Positions 46,098 through 56,088 of a stretch of 64,000 nt of DNA are shown here, piece after piece; position 1 is the stretch's first letter, and the number at the start of each line of letters is the position of its first letter. The translations under genes and the position numbers were made by a program. Origin of the DNA: Pelobacter seleniigenes DSM 18267 (lineage in GTDB: Bacteria > Desulfobacterota > Desulfuromonadia > Desulfuromonadales > Geopsychrobacteraceae); contig NZ_JOMG01000004.1 of NCBI RefSeq assembly GCF_000711225.1, forward strand, positions 372,001 to 436,000, in the 5' to 3' direction. The notes under the pieces were generated by a model. The model was given only the letters and a program-made list of their open reading frames with translations, searched no databases and had not been told where the DNA came from.

Positions 46098-47582
46098 ATG
46101 GAAGAGCTTAACGAATTATTGCAACAGCGGCGCAGCAAGATCAAAAGTTTTGAAGAGGCCGGTGTTAACCCTTTTGCCAATGACTTCAAGATAACCGCCA
46201 CGGCGGGGCAGGTTTTGGAACTGCACGCCGCAGATGATAAGGACGCCCTTGAGGACCTTGATAAGAGTTATCGCATCGGCGGACGGATCATGGCCCGCCG
46301 CGATTTCGGCAAGGCCGCTTTTTTACAGGTTCAGGATGGCAGTGGGCGGATCCAGGTTTATGTCGCTCGCAACCAGGTCGGTGACGACGTTTTTGAAAAT
46401 TTCAAAAAATTCGATATCGGCGATATCATCGGCGTTGCCGGAGCCCCTTTCCGGACCAAGACCGATGAGCTTTCTCTGCGGGCCAGTGAAATTCGCCTGC
46501 TCACCAAATCTCTGTTGCCATTGCCGGAAAAATGGCATGGCCTGACCGATGTCGAAACGCGCTACCGGCAACGCTATCTGGACCTGATTGTCAACCCGGA
46601 TGTGCGCGAGGTGTTCCGCAAGCGCGGCCGCATCGTGAATCTGATTCGTGATTATATGGTTGCGAATGATTTTCTTGAGGTGGAAACCCCGATGATGCAT
46701 CCTGTTGCGGGGGGCGCGACGGCGAAACCTTTTGTTACCCATCACAATACGCTCAAGATGGACCTGTTCCTGCGGATTGCTCCTGAGCTTTACCTGAAAA
46801 GGCTGGTTGTCGGCGGGTTTGATCGGGTGTTCGAAATCAATCGCAATTTCCGCAATGAAGGGATCTCCATCCAGCACAACCCTGAATTCACCATGATGGA
46901 ATTTTACCGGGCCTATGCCACCTACCATGATCTCATGGATTATACGGAGCAATTGATCTGTCATGTGGCCGAGCAGGTTTGCGGCGGTCTGGTGATCCCC
47001 TATGGCGACCGAGAAGTCGACCTGACTCCGCCCTGGGATCGACTGACCCTGAGAGAGGCGATCGTCAAATACGGTCGGGTCGAAATGGAGGTATTGAACG
47101 ATCATGAACAGGCGCTCAACTATGCCAATTCCATCGGCCTTGAACTGGACAAACAGATCGGTCACGGTAAACTGTTGACGGAAATTTTCGATGAAGTGGT
47201 TGAGCCGCAACTCTGGCAGCCGACTTTTATCACCGAATACCCGACTGAAATATCGCCCCTCAGTCGTAAAAACGACCAGAACCCGGATGTTGTCGATCGG
47301 TTTGAGTTGTTTGTTGTCGGGCGCGAACTGGCCAATGCCTTTTCCGAGCTCAACAATCCCATTGATCAGAAAGAACGCTTCCTGAAACAGCTGGAAGAAA
47401 AAGCCAAAGGCGACGAAGAAGCGCATGAAATGGATGAAGACTACATTCGTGCTCTTGAGTATGGTTTGCCGCCGACGGCGGGTGAGGGGATCGGGATTGA
47501 TCGTCTGGTCATGCTGCTGACCAATTCGGCCTCGATTCGTGATGTCATTCTGTTCCCGCAGATGCGTCCCGAATCTCTCTGA
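46098..47582 (+). CDS. lysS: Lysyl-tRNA synthetase, class II
   Basis: LysS charges tRNA-Lys. The 494-residue protein has an OB-fold anticodon-binding domain (about 55-160, [23 protein letters not shown]), then the class II core: motif 1 near [18 protein letters not shown], motif 2 [21 protein letters not shown], and motif 3 [13 protein letters not shown] near the C-terminus. Length is normal. GTAAGGATC lies before the ATG. The Lol permease gene starts 31 bp after the stop. Confidence 0.98.
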   Translation: MEELNELLQQRRSKIKSFEEAGVNPFANDFKITATAGQVLELHAADDKDALEDLDKSYRIGGRIMARRDFGKAAFLQVQDGSGRIQVYVARNQVGDDVFENFKKFDIGDIIGVAGAPFRTKTDELSLRASEIRLLTKSLLPLPEKWHGLTDVETRYRQRYLDLIVNPDVREVFRKRGRIVNLIRDYMVANDFLEVETPMMHPVAGGATAKPFVTHHNTLKMDLFLRIAPELYLKRLVVGGFDRVFEINRNFRNEGISIQHNPEFTMMEFYRAYATYHDLMDYTEQLICHVAEQVCGGLVIPYGDREVDLTPPWDRLTLREAIVKYGRVEMEVLNDHEQALNYANSIGLELDKQIGHGKLLTEIFDEVVEPQLWQPTFITEYPTEISPLSRKNDQNPDVVDRFELFVVGRELANAFSELNNPIDQKERFLKQLEEKAKGDEEAHEMDEDYIRALEYGLPPTAGEGIGIDRLVMLLTNSASIRDVILFPQMRPESL

Positions 47583-47613
47583 TTATAAAATCAGTAAACT
47601 GAAACGGATAACG

Positions 47614-48864
47614 ATGTCCTACGAGTGGTTTATCAGCCTCCGTTACCTGCGTGCCAAGCGGAAGCAAACCTTCATTTCGGTTATCTCCTTCATATCCATT
47701 GCCGGAGTGACTCTGGGGGTCGGCGCTCTGATTCTGGTCCTTGCCGTTATGACAGGGTTTACCGACGGGGTGCGGCAACAGATTCTCGGTAATGTTCCCC
47801 ATGTTCTGGTGCAGCGCTATGGTGAGGGGATCTCCAACCCGGATCAGGTTGTTGCCGCCGCTCTGCAGGTCCCTCATGTTGTTTCCGCTGCGCCGTTCGT
47901 CTCTAAGGAGGCGATGCTGCTGTCCAAGGGAAATGTCGCAGCGGTCAATGTCAAGGGCGTTGGGGTTGAGCATAAAATTTTCAAGCAAAAGCTGCTGACC
48001 GCGGCCGGTCAATCCGCCGTTGAGGCTTTTTCCGCTGTTAATCCGTCTCAGCCGGGTATTGTTATCGGTCTGGACACTGCCTCAAATCTGGGGGTCAGTG
48101 TCGGAGATACCATCAATGTTATCCCCCCGCTATTTACTATCACTCCTTTTGGAATGATCCCCAAAATGAAGCCGTTCAAGGTGGTTGCTATTTTTGAAAA
48201 ACAGAGCAGCCTGGTGGACAGCTTTTATGCTTATATTCCGCTGTCGATCGCCCAGAGTTTCTTCGATTCCGAAGGGCTGGTCAGTGGTATTGAGATTGAA
48301 GTAGATCTTTTCGCAAGAGCTCCGGAAGTGGCCCGGGTTTTAAGTAAGGAATTCGGTTTTCCATATATCATCAGACCCTGGCAGACCATGTACGGCTCCT
48401 TTCTTTCCGCTTTGAAGCTTGAAAAACTGGGCTTGTTTATCGTCCTGGGGATCATTGTTCTGGTCGCTGCCTTCAATATTGCCACTACTCTGATTATGGT
48501 GGTTATGGAGAAGAGCCGGGATATTGCAATCCTCCGGGCCATGGGGGCCAATGCCCGCAGTATTATGAAAATTTTCCTGCTCGAAGGTCTGATCATCGGC
48601 ACCCTCGGCACCGGTCTGGGGACCATCCTTGGTGTCTTTCTTGCCGATAACGCGGACAGCATTATCAAATATCTTGAGCGTACCTTCGGCATCCGGATCT
48701 TTGATCAAGCGGTCTATGGCATGGATCATTTCCCGGCACAAATTATTTACAGTGATGTAATCGCGGTGATGAGCATGGCTATGATCATCTGTTTGCTGGC
48801 CACCGTTTACCCTGCCTGGCGAGCCTCCAGAATGGATCCGGCGGAGGCGTTGCGCTATGAATAA
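47614..48864 (+). CDS. Lipoprotein-releasing ABC transporter permease, LolC/LolE (LolF) type
   Basis: This 416-residue permease extracts outer-membrane lipoproteins from the inner membrane and passes them to LolA. It starts [22 protein letters not shown] and has a first helix, a large periplasmic domain and three C-terminal helices (FtsX fold, [19 protein letters not shown]). The hook-like segment [14 protein letters not shown], used in LolC to hold LolA, is present. Only one permease gene is seen, so it probably works as a homodimer, as described for LolF. The ATG at 47614 is chosen since longer frames overlap lysS. It overlaps lolD by 8 bp. Confidence 0.93.
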   Translation: MSYEWFISLRYLRAKRKQTFISVISFISIAGVTLGVGALILVLAVMTGFTDGVRQQILGNVPHVLVQRYGEGISNPDQVVAAALQVPHVVSAAPFVSKEAMLLSKGNVAAVNVKGVGVEHKIFKQKLLTAAGQSAVEAFSAVNPSQPGIVIGLDTASNLGVSVGDTINVIPPLFTITPFGMIPKMKPFKVVAIFEKQSSLVDSFYAYIPLSIAQSFFDSEGLVSGIEIEVDLFARAPEVARVLSKEFGFPYIIRPWQTMYGSFLSALKLEKLGLFIVLGIIVLVAAFNIATTLIMVVMEKSRDIAILRAMGANARSIMKIFLLEGLIIGTLGTGLGTILGVFLADNADSIIKYLERTFGIRIFDQAVYGMDHFPAQIIYSDVIAVMSMAMIICLLATVYPAWRASRMDPAEALRYE

Positions 48865-49552
48865 TGTGCCGGTGCTGATTGAGACCCGCTGCCTGGAGAA
48901 GGAGTTCAAAACTCCGGTTCGTGATATCAAGGTGCTGCGAGGAATAAATCTGTCGATTCGCCAGGGCGAACGGGTGGCCATTGTTGGTACGTCCGGGGCT
49001 GGTAAGACGACCCTGATGCATATCCTGGGGGGGCTTGATCACCCCAGCGAAGGGGATGTGCTGTTCGAAGGCAGCGACATCTATGCTCTGCGCGGCGCAG
49101 CTCTGGATGGGTTTCGTAATAAGACGGTCGGTTTCGTTTTTCAGTTTCATCAGCTGTTGCCTGAATTCAGTGCCTTGGAAAATGTCATGATGCCGCTGCT
49201 GATTGGGGGTGTCAGGCGTTCTGTTGCCTTGAAACAGGCAGCAGAGGTGCTGAGTGAGGTCGGTCTGGAAGAGCGCCTGACCCATAAGCCCGGGGCTCTC
49301 TCCGGTGGAGAACAGCAGCGGGTGGCCATTGCCAGAGCATTGGTACGGCAGCCACGGTTGCTGCTCGCGGATGAGCCGACCGGCAACCTGGACAGTTTGA
49401 CCTCTGATGAAATTCTGGCGCTGCTGAATCAGATCCATCGCTCGCGCGGGCTCACCATGATAATTGTAACTCATAATCAAGATTTGGCGACCAGCCTTGA
49501 CCGGGTGTTACAGATTGAGGACGGAATCCTGGCCGGGGATATTTTAAATTGA
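48857..49552 (+). CDS. lolD: Lipoprotein-releasing ABC transporter ATPase LolD
   Basis: LolD powers lipoprotein release. The 231-residue ATPase has Walker [17 protein letters not shown], a Q-loop in [17 protein letters not shown], the ABC signature [15 protein letters not shown] and Walker [13 protein letters not shown], with the H-loop VTHNQDL. The [13 protein letters not shown] segment and the MacB/LolD subfamily features fit. The ATG overlaps the permease gene, so the two subunits are translated together. Confidence 0.95.
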   Translation: MNNVPVLIETRCLEKEFKTPVRDIKVLRGINLSIRQGERVAIVGTSGAGKTTLMHILGGLDHPSEGDVLFEGSDIYALRGAALDGFRNKTVGFVFQFHQLLPEFSALENVMMPLLIGGVRRSVALKQAAEVLSEVGLEERLTHKPGALSGGEQQRVAIARALVRQPRLLLADEPTGNLDSLTSDEILALLNQIHRSRGLTMIIVTHNQDLATSLDRVLQIEDGILAGDILN

Positions 49553-49777
49553 AGTTAATAGGCTGATTTCCTATAATGCACAGTTCCGTTTATTGTTCCG
49601 TCGGCATTTCAACGCCAGTCATGGCAAACAGTCGGTTTGGGGGGCGGACCCGGTTTGTTGGGGCTCAGGCGGCGCTGGTCTGTCGCAAGGATATCGTCTC
49701 TCCAATTGAAGCAGACTGGTGGGCGATGAAGAAGCATTTTAACTTGATTGAATTTGCCAGCGTATTGAGGGCTGCCG

Positions 49778-52012
49778 ATGCTTAAACGCTTTATATTGAC
49801 ATGTTTGTTCCTGATAATTGCAGTTGCGGCGATGGCCCAGTCCTTCAAGGTGTCCGAAATCCGGGTGGAAGGGAATAACCGGATTGCCACCGCAACCATT
49901 TTGGCGGTGTTGTCAATGGAAGCGGGTGACGAGGTCAGCCTGGAACAGGTTGATGAGGCGGTTCATAAAATTTTTGCGCTGGGCAGTTTTGCCGATATCT
50001 CTGCGGATTTGACCGAAGTGCAGGGTGCAAAGATTATCACTTTTGTGGTCAAGGAGCTGCCTCTGGTGAGGCGTTTTGAGCTCTCCGGCAACGACGAATT
50101 GTCCAAAGACACTCTCCGCCCTCTGATCAAGTTGAAAACCCCTTCCATATACAACCGGGATAAGGTCGATGAAAGCGTTGCCGAACTGAAAAAAAAGTAT
50201 ATTGAAGAGGGGTACCATGCGGTCAAAATTGAGCCTCAACTGCAAACCGATATCAACAATGAAGCAACTTTGATTTTTGATATCAAAGAAGGCGAAAAAG
50301 TCCTGATTAAAAATATCACCTTTATCGGTAATACGGTTTTTGACAAGGACCAACTCCTGAAGCATATCGAAACCCAGGAAAAGTGGTGGTTGTCCTGGTT
50401 AACCGGTCGTGGGGCCTATCAGGAAGACACCATGGATATGGATATTGAGCGGATCAAAGCTGCCTACCACGATGTCGGTTATCAGGACGTGAAGGTCAAA
50501 CCCGCCCAGGTGAAGCTGGTTGATGACGACCATCTTGATATCCTCATCGAAATTGATGAGGGTCCGCTGTATCATGTTGGGAAAGTTCAGGTGAGCGGAG
50601 ATATGATGCGCAGCCAGGACGAGCTGCTGGACCTGGTCAAACTGAAGCAGGGGGATGTTTTCAGCCGGGAGAAACTGCGTCAGAGTATTCTGGCCCTCAC
50701 CGACCTGTATGCTGATAACGGCTATGCTTACGCCAATGTTGCGCCGCTGACCAACAAGGACACCGAGAAAAAAATAATCGATCTGAATCTGGAGATTGAT
50801 CAGGGCACCCAGGTTTACATTGAAAAAATAAGAATTCGCGGGAATGATAAAACCCGGGACAAGGTTATTCGGCGGGAAATTCCCATTGTTGAAGGGGATC
50901 TGTACAACGCCAAACAAATTAAGGCGGCCAATCGTAACATCAGGAACCTCGGTTTCTTCGAGGAGGTCAATATTACCGACAAACCGGGTTCGGAAGCGGA
51001 CAAGACCATTCTTGACGTTGACGTCACCGAACAGGCGACCGGAACGTTTTCTATCGGGGTGGGTTTTTCGTCTGTTGACAAGCTCATCATGCAAGGTTCG
51101 ATAACCCAGGACAATCTTTTTGGGTATGGCGTGAAGCTCAGCCTGAGCGGATCACGGAGCAATTCTTCGTTCACTTATTCTCTTGGGGTAACCGATCCGC
51201 ATTTTCTGGATACCGATTGGACTCTGGGGTTCGAAGTCTATAAGTCGGAGCGGGAGTATGATAGTTATGATGATCACCGGACTGGCGCGGCTATCAAAGC
51301 GGGACACCCGGTTTCTGAGAACTCCAAACTCTTTCTGACTTATCGCTACGAAATACAGGAAATTCTCAACGTCGATGATGATGTCACCAGTCCGATTATT
51401 CTTGATGCTGAGGGCAAAGAGACTTTATCTTCTATTACTGCGGAGTGGGTTCGCAACACCACTGATTACTATCAGGATCCGAGCCGTGGGGGGATCACCA
51501 AGCTCAGTGTGGAATTTGCAGGAATCGGTGGAACCCAGAATTTCATCAAACCGATTGCCGAACATCGTCACTTTTTTCCCATGTTCTGGAGTACTGTTTT
51601 CTCCGTACACGGAGCCGTCGGCTATATCGCATCGACTAATGGCGATGATGTACCGTTAGGGGAGAAATTCTTTCTTGGCGGGATTCGCACAATCCGAGGA
51701 TTTAAGACGCGGGAAGTCGGTCCTGAGGATGGCGGGGAGTACATCGGCGGTGAAAAAATGGCCTATGCCAACTTTGAATACCTGTTCCCCATTGATAAAG
51801 ACCTCGGATTGAAAGGGGTATTGTTTTACGACGTCGGCAATGCCTGGAGAGATAATGAAAGTTATTTTTCTGATTTACGCTCCAGTGTCGGTGCCGGAAT
51901 TCGCTGGCTCAGCCCGCTGGGCCCATTGCGGTTTGAATGGGGTTACAACCTTGATCAGCGCGATGGCGAAAAACCTTCGGTTTTTGAATTCTCAATCGGA
52001 AAAGCTTTTTAA
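49778..52012 (+). CDS. bamA: Outer membrane protein assembly factor BamA
   Basis: BamA folds beta-barrel proteins into the outer membrane. The 744-residue protein has a signal peptide (about 1-21, ending AMAQ), five POTRA domains (about 22-345, with FKVSEIRVEGNNRIAT, VRRFELSGNDEL, IKNITFIGNTVF, YHVGKVQVSGD and YIEKIRIRGN), and a 16-strand barrel. The lid-loop motif GGIRTIRGFKTREVGP and a C-terminal beta-signal ending in Phe (FSIGKAF) are present. About 225 bp separate it from lolD; a short open frame there is not convincing. Skp follows 26 bp later. Confidence 0.97.
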   Translation: MLKRFILTCLFLIIAVAAMAQSFKVSEIRVEGNNRIATATILAVLSMEAGDEVSLEQVDEAVHKIFALGSFADISADLTEVQGAKIITFVVKELPLVRRFELSGNDELSKDTLRPLIKLKTPSIYNRDKVDESVAELKKKYIEEGYHAVKIEPQLQTDINNEATLIFDIKEGEKVLIKNITFIGNTVFDKDQLLKHIETQEKWWLSWLTGRGAYQEDTMDMDIERIKAAYHDVGYQDVKVKPAQVKLVDDDHLDILIEIDEGPLYHVGKVQVSGDMMRSQDELLDLVKLKQGDVFSREKLRQSILALTDLYADNGYAYANVAPLTNKDTEKKIIDLNLEIDQGTQVYIEKIRIRGNDKTRDKVIRREIPIVEGDLYNAKQIKAANRNIRNLGFFEEVNITDKPGSEADKTILDVDVTEQATGTFSIGVGFSSVDKLIMQGSITQDNLFGYGVKLSLSGSRSNSSFTYSLGVTDPHFLDTDWTLGFEVYKSEREYDSYDDHRTGAAIKAGHPVSENSKLFLTYRYEIQEILNVDDDVTSPIILDAEGKETLSSITAEWVRNTTDYYQDPSRGGITKLSVEFAGIGGTQNFIKPIAEHRHFFPMFWSTVFSVHGAVGYIASTNGDDVPLGEKFFLGGIRTIRGFKTREVGPEDGGEYIGGEKMAYANFEYLFPIDKDLGLKGVLFYDVGNAWRDNESYFSDLRSSVGAGIRWLSPLGPLRFEWGYNLDQRDGEKPSVFEFSIGKAF

Positions 52013-52038
52013 AAAGCGTAACTTCATAGGAGAGAAGA

Positions 52039-52548
52039 ATGAAGAAATGTATTCTTGTTTTACTTGCTGTTTTGTGCCTGACCGGAACCGCGTTTGCCGA
52101 TGCTAAAATTGGCTATGTCGATTTGCAGAAAGCTCTGAATCAATCCAAAGCAGGAGTGTCGGCAAAAAGTGAAATCAGTGGATTGGTCAAGAAATACGAA
52201 GACCAGTTCAAGCAGATGCAGGAGGATTTGAAAACGCAAAAGACCAACCTGGAAAAACAGGCTGGAATCCTCTCTGAAAGTGCACGCGCGGACAAGGAAC
52301 GGGAATATCAGCAGAGCGTTAAGGAACTGCAGCGGTTTCAAAAAGACGTCAAAGACGAATTGCAGGCAAAGGATGCCGATCATACCAAGCGGATCATTAA
52401 TGAGCTTTTCGATATTTTGAAAAAAATTGGCAAGGATGGTGGGTACACGGTTATTTTGGAGAAAAACGAGGGCGCTGTCATCTATGCCGATGAAAGTATT
52501 GATCTGACGGATCAACTCATCAAGCGCTATGACGCGGCTCAAAAATAA
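52039..52548 (+). CDS. skp: OmpH/Skp-family periplasmic chaperone
   Basis: Skp holds unfolded outer-membrane proteins on the way to BamA. The 169-residue protein has a signal peptide (cut near FADAK), the KIGYVDLQKALNQSKAG start, a long charged coiled coil (about 45-125) that forms the tentacles, and the GGYTVILEKNEGAVIYAD return. AGGAGAGAAG precedes the ATG. bamA-skp-lpxD is a widely conserved order. Confidence 0.93.
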   Translation: MKKCILVLLAVLCLTGTAFADAKIGYVDLQKALNQSKAGVSAKSEISGLVKKYEDQFKQMQEDLKTQKTNLEKQAGILSESARADKEREYQQSVKELQRFQKDVKDELQAKDADHTKRIINELFDILKKIGKDGGYTVILEKNEGAVIYADESIDLTDQLIKRYDAAQK

Positions 52549-52560
52549 GCGAGATTTAAC

Positions 52561-53592
52561 ATGACTACGCTACAGCAGTTAGCGGATTTGGTTGGTGGCA
52601 AGGTTCAGGGTGATCCAGATCTGGAAATCAGGCGCGTCACCTCCATTGATGTTGCGGCAAAAGGGGATATTACTTTTGTTGCCAATCGCAAGTATTTTGC
52701 CAAGCTGAAAGATTGCCAGGCTTCTGCTGTCATTCTGCCGCCGGGAGTAGATGCTCCGGGGCGGGATCTGTTGATCTGTCCCAATCCGTATCTGGCATTT
52801 GCCAAAATCCTGACATTTCTGCAGGCTCCTCAGTTGCCGGTCAGGGGCGTTTTGCCAGGGACCTGGGTCGCCGAGACGGCTGACGTTGCTGATTCTGTGA
52901 CCATCCACCCAGGTTGTGTGGTTGGAGAGAACGTGTGCATCGGGGCGGGGACAACTCTCTATCCAGGTGTGGTGGTGTATGATAACGCCGTCATCGGTGA
53001 GAACTGTGTTCTGCATGCCAATGCCGTGGTCCGCGAGGGATGTCAGCTCGGTAACCGGGTCATTCTTCAGCCTGCTGCAGTGATCGGTTCGGACGGGTTC
53101 GGGTTTGCCCCGGACGGCAGTAGCTACTATAAAATTCCCCAGGTCGGGATCGTTGTGCTGGAGAATGATGTCGAAATCGGCGCCTGCAGCTGCATTGATC
53201 GCGCTGCTCTCGGGGTGACCCGGGTTGGCCGTGGTACAAAACTGGATAACCTGGTCCAGATCGGTCATAATGTCGAACTTGGCGAAGACTGTATCATCGT
53301 TTCCCAAACCGGTATCGCCGGAAGTTCCAAGGTTGGTGATCACTGTACCTTTGGTGGTCAGTCAGCCGTTGCCGGACACCTTCAGATCGGCAATAACGTC
53401 ATGATTGGAGCTCGCGGCGGGGCGACCAATAATGTCGCTTCGGATCAGCTTTTATCAGGTGTCCCATTGATGCCGCATAAGGAGTGGCTTAAAGCCACTA
53501 TGACGCTGCCGAAACTGCCTGAAATGCGCAAGGAAATGGCGCACATGAAAAAGCGCCTGGAGAAACTTGAGGCGTTACTCAAGGAGGATTGA
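52561..53592 (+). CDS. lpxD: UDP-3-O-(3-hydroxyacyl)glucosamine N-acyltransferase
   Basis: LpxD adds the N-linked hydroxyacyl chain, the third step of lipid A synthesis. The 343-residue protein has the N-terminal uridine-binding domain ([14 protein letters not shown]) and a left-handed beta helix of hexapeptide repeats. The catalytic histidine lies in [16 protein letters not shown], and a C-terminal helix with [12 protein letters not shown] closes it. The catalytic segment and [11 protein letters not shown] fit LpxD. Its stop lies just before the fabZ ATG, with AAGGAGG within its own end. Confidence 0.97.
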   Translation: MTTLQQLADLVGGKVQGDPDLEIRRVTSIDVAAKGDITFVANRKYFAKLKDCQASAVILPPGVDAPGRDLLICPNPYLAFAKILTFLQAPQLPVRGVLPGTWVAETADVADSVTIHPGCVVGENVCIGAGTTLYPGVVVYDNAVIGENCVLHANAVVREGCQLGNRVILQPAAVIGSDGFGFAPDGSSYYKIPQVGIVVLENDVEIGACSCIDRAALGVTRVGRGTKLDNLVQIGHNVELGEDCIIVSQTGIAGSSKVGDHCTFGGQSAVAGHLQIGNNVMIGARGGATNNVASDQLLSGVPLMPHKEWLKATMTLPKLPEMRKEMAHMKKRLEKLEALLKED

Positions 53593-53593
53593 T

Positions 53594-54031
53594 ATGATCG
53601 TTTTGAATATTCAGAAAATAATGGAGATTCTGCCCCACCGTTACCCTTTCTTACTGGTTGACCGGATTGAAGAGCTGGAAGAAGGGAAAAAGGTGAACGG
53701 GTTCAAAAATGTTACCGTCAACGAACCTTTTTTTCAAGGGCATTTCCCAGGTCATCCGATTATGCCAGGAGTGTTGATCGTTGAAGCCATGGCACAGGTT
53801 GGCGGAGCCTATGTTTCAGTCATTGACGGTATTAAAGATGACAAGGTGACCTACTTTGTCGGTATCGACAAGGCACGTTTCCGTAAACCTGTGTTGCCGG
53901 GGGATGTGCTGCGCATGGAACTTGAACTGCTGTCCAAGCGGCGTGGCATTTACCAGTTTGCCGGTAAGGCTTATGTCGGTAGCACACTGGTTGCTGAAGC
54001 TGAATTAAAAGCGACCTTTGCGGATAAATAA
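53594..54031 (+). CDS. fabZ: 3-hydroxyacyl-ACP dehydratase FabZ
   Basis: FabZ dehydrates hydroxyacyl-ACP in fatty acid synthesis and competes with LpxA for hydroxyacyl-ACP. The 145-residue hotdog protein has the [13 protein letters not shown] motif with the catalytic His, the [19 protein letters not shown] helix with the catalytic Glu, and [22 protein letters not shown] at 53581-53587 fixes the ATG at 53594. It lies between lpxD and lpxA in the classical order. Confidence 0.97.
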   Translation: MIVLNIQKIMEILPHRYPFLLVDRIEELEEGKKVNGFKNVTVNEPFFQGHFPGHPIMPGVLIVEAMAQVGGAYVSVIDGIKDDKVTYFVGIDKARFRKPVLPGDVLRMELELLSKRRGIYQFAGKAYVGSTLVAEAELKATFADK

Positions 54032-54046
54032 TTGATTGGAGAGAAG

Positions 54047-54820
54047 ATGATTCATCCGACCGCAATTATAACACCTGGTGCAGATTTGGATTCCGGCGTA
54101 ACTGTCGGTGCCTATGCCGTTATTGGTGAGCATGTCAAAATCGGCGCCGGGACCGTTGTCGGCCCGCATGCGGTTATTGAAGGGCGCACCGAAATCGGTC
54201 GAGATAACCAGATATTTCAGTTTGCCTCGGTCGGTGCAATCCCGCAGGATTTGAAATTTCACGGGGAAGAGACGACTCTGAAAATAGGAGATCGGAACCG
54301 GATCCGCGAGTTTGTCACCATTCATCTCGGGACCGAAGATGGTGGCGGAGAAACCATTGTCGGTAACGATAATTTGTTTATGGCTTACGCGCATGTCGCC
54401 CACGATTGCAAGGTGGGCAATCATGTCATTCTCGCCAATGCGGCTACGCTGGCAGGGCATGTCGAGATCCATGACTTTGCCATTATGGGGGGGCTGAGCG
54501 CTGTCCATCAATTTGCCCGCATCGGTTGTCACGTTATGGCCAGTGGCGGTTCCATGATAGCACAGGACATTGCTCCCTATTCCCTGGTACAGGGCGATCG
54601 GGCCAAAACGGTTGGGGTCAACCTGACCGGATTGAAGCGTCGTGGTTTCGATGAACAGGCGCTGAGCAATATAAAAAAGATGTATAAACTGGTATTTCGC
54701 TCCAATCTGAAACTTGAGGAAGCGGTGAGCAGAATCGAGACCGAATTTGACCCTTCTGCCGACGAAGTGAAAACCTATCTTGAATTTTTAAAAGGAAGCA
54801 CGCGCGGATTGGCGCGGTAA
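54047..54820 (+). CDS. lpxA: UDP-N-acetylglucosamine acyltransferase
   Basis: LpxA makes the first acyl transfer of lipid A synthesis. The 257-residue protein is a hexapeptide beta helix with IHPTAIITPGADLDSGV, the catalytic histidine in YAHVAHDCKVGNHVILAN, IPQDLKFHGEETTL, and a helical C-terminal domain (LKRRGFDEQALSNIKKMYK). GGAGAG sits before ATG 54047; a TTG at 54032 has none. A hairpin follows the stop. Confidence 0.97.
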   Translation: MIHPTAIITPGADLDSGVTVGAYAVIGEHVKIGAGTVVGPHAVIEGRTEIGRDNQIFQFASVGAIPQDLKFHGEETTLKIGDRNRIREFVTIHLGTEDGGGETIVGNDNLFMAYAHVAHDCKVGNHVILANAATLAGHVEIHDFAIMGGLSAVHQFARIGCHVMASGGSMIAQDIAPYSLVQGDRAKTVGVNLTGLKRRGFDEQALSNIKKMYKLVFRSNLKLEEAVSRIETEFDPSADEVKTYLEFLKGSTRGLAR

Positions 54821-54843
54821 ATGGAAAAATTGTAAATATTCAT

Positions 54844-54887
54844 ACAAAAGCTGCGAGACCCAGCCCGGTCTCGCCTTTTGTGTTTTT
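54844..54887. terminator. Strong inverted repeat, probable terminator between lpxA and lpxB
   Basis: GCGAGACC (54853-54860) and GGTCTCGC (54867-54874) form a perfect stem around a six-base loop. Outer arms ACAAAAG and CTTTTGT also pair, separated by a two-base bulge, and further T residues follow. It fits an intrinsic terminator or attenuator within the lipid A gene cluster. Confidence 0.8.
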
Positions 54888-54900
54888 AGAGCCTTGGCAA

Positions 54901-56064
54901 ATGCGACCGGAAATATCAGAAAATAACAGCAAAAGGATTATGATTATTACCGGCGAGTCTTCGGGGGATTTGCACGGCAGTCATCTTATTCGGGCCGCCG
55001 CTGAACAATACCCGGAGATGAGTTTTTTTGGGGTTGGCGGAAAGCGTATGGCTGCAGCCGGGTGCCAGTTGATTTTTTCTTCCGATGAACTGGCGGTCAT
55101 GGGTGTCTGGGAAGTGGCTGCCCAGTTTTACGGGATTTTTCGTCGTTTCAAACAACTGAAAAGAATCCTTCAGGGGCCGGCAGCTCCTGACGCTTTGGTC
55201 TTGATCGATTTCCCCGATTTTAATCTGCGGCTGGCTAAAATCGCCAAAAAACTAGGGATAGCGGTTCTTTATTACATAACGCCAAAAGTTTGGGCGTGGC
55301 GAAAAAAAAGAGCCAAAGTGATTGCCGAGAATACTGATCAACTCGCTTTGATTTTTCCTTTTGAACCCGATATTTTTCGACCCTTCGGCGTGGCTGCCGA
55401 ATATGTTGGCAATCCGCTGCTTGATGAATATGTGAATAACCGGCCCAAAGGAGACTTGCGTGCGCGCTTGGGGATCGGTGGGGAAGAACAGGTCGTGGGA
55501 ATTTTCCCCGGAAGTCGCAAGTCAGAGATAACCTATATCCTCGATTCGTTGGTTGAGACTGCTAAATTGATTCATCGGGACAAACCTGGGGCCAAGTTTC
55601 TATTGCCTGTTGCCCCCTCTCTGGATGCTGATATTTTTCACACCCGGTTAAATGGCTGCGGTATTCCTATTTTCATCTTAGAGGAAAACATTTATGAAGT
55701 AGCTCATGCCTGCAATGCCGTTTTGTGTGTTTCCGGAACTGTAACATTGCAGCTTGCATTAACCGGGACCCCGATGGCAATCCTCTATAAGATCGCCCCG
55801 CTCAGTTATGCTATCGGCAAGCACCTGGTAAAAGTCGAGCATGTTGGTTTGACGAATATCATCGCCGGCCGCGAGATAGTTCGGGAGTTTATTCAGGATG
55901 CCGCATCGCCTGATGCCATGCAGGATGAGATAATTCGGTTGCTCGATGATGATGTTTATACAAATCAAATGCGCAACAATTTGCAGGAGGTCAAGCTTTT
56001 GCTTGGAGAACCGGGGTGTTCCGGAAAAGTTGCCAAACTTGTTCATGAACTTGTAACCAAATAG
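54901..56064 (+). CDS. lpxB: Lipid A disaccharide synthase
   Basis: LpxB joins UDP-diacylglucosamine and lipid X into the lipid A disaccharide. The 387-residue GT19 protein starts RIMIITGESSGDLHGSHL and has FFGVGGKRMAAAGCQLIF, LIDFPDFNLRLAK, YYITPKVWAWRKKRAKVIAE and the late SGTVTLQLALTGTPMAILYK and NIIAGREIVREFIQ motifs. The ATG at 54901 is preferred over a GTG at 54880 that lies inside the terminator hairpin. The partner enzyme making lipid X (LpxH/LpxI) is not in the window. Confidence 0.94.
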   Translation: MRPEISENNSKRIMIITGESSGDLHGSHLIRAAAEQYPEMSFFGVGGKRMAAAGCQLIFSSDELAVMGVWEVAAQFYGIFRRFKQLKRILQGPAAPDALVLIDFPDFNLRLAKIAKKLGIAVLYYITPKVWAWRKKRAKVIAENTDQLALIFPFEPDIFRPFGVAAEYVGNPLLDEYVNNRPKGDLRARLGIGGEEQVVGIFPGSRKSEITYILDSLVETAKLIHRDKPGAKFLLPVAPSLDADIFHTRLNGCGIPIFILEENIYEVAHACNAVLCVSGTVTLQLALTGTPMAILYKIAPLSYAIGKHLVKVEHVGLTNIIAGREIVREFIQDAASPDAMQDEIIRLLDDDVYTNQMRNNLQEVKLLLGEPGCSGKVAKLVHELVTK

Positions 56065-56088
56065 ACCAGAGCAGGTGTATTAAATTTT

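Noticed and set aside
46323-47426. A 367-codon minus-strand frame over lysS
   Set aside because: All class II lysyl-tRNA synthetase motifs are on the plus strand in this region.
49576-49785. A 69-codon plus-strand frame between lolD and bamA
   Set aside because: No good ribosome site, no family resemblance, and it overlaps the bamA start.
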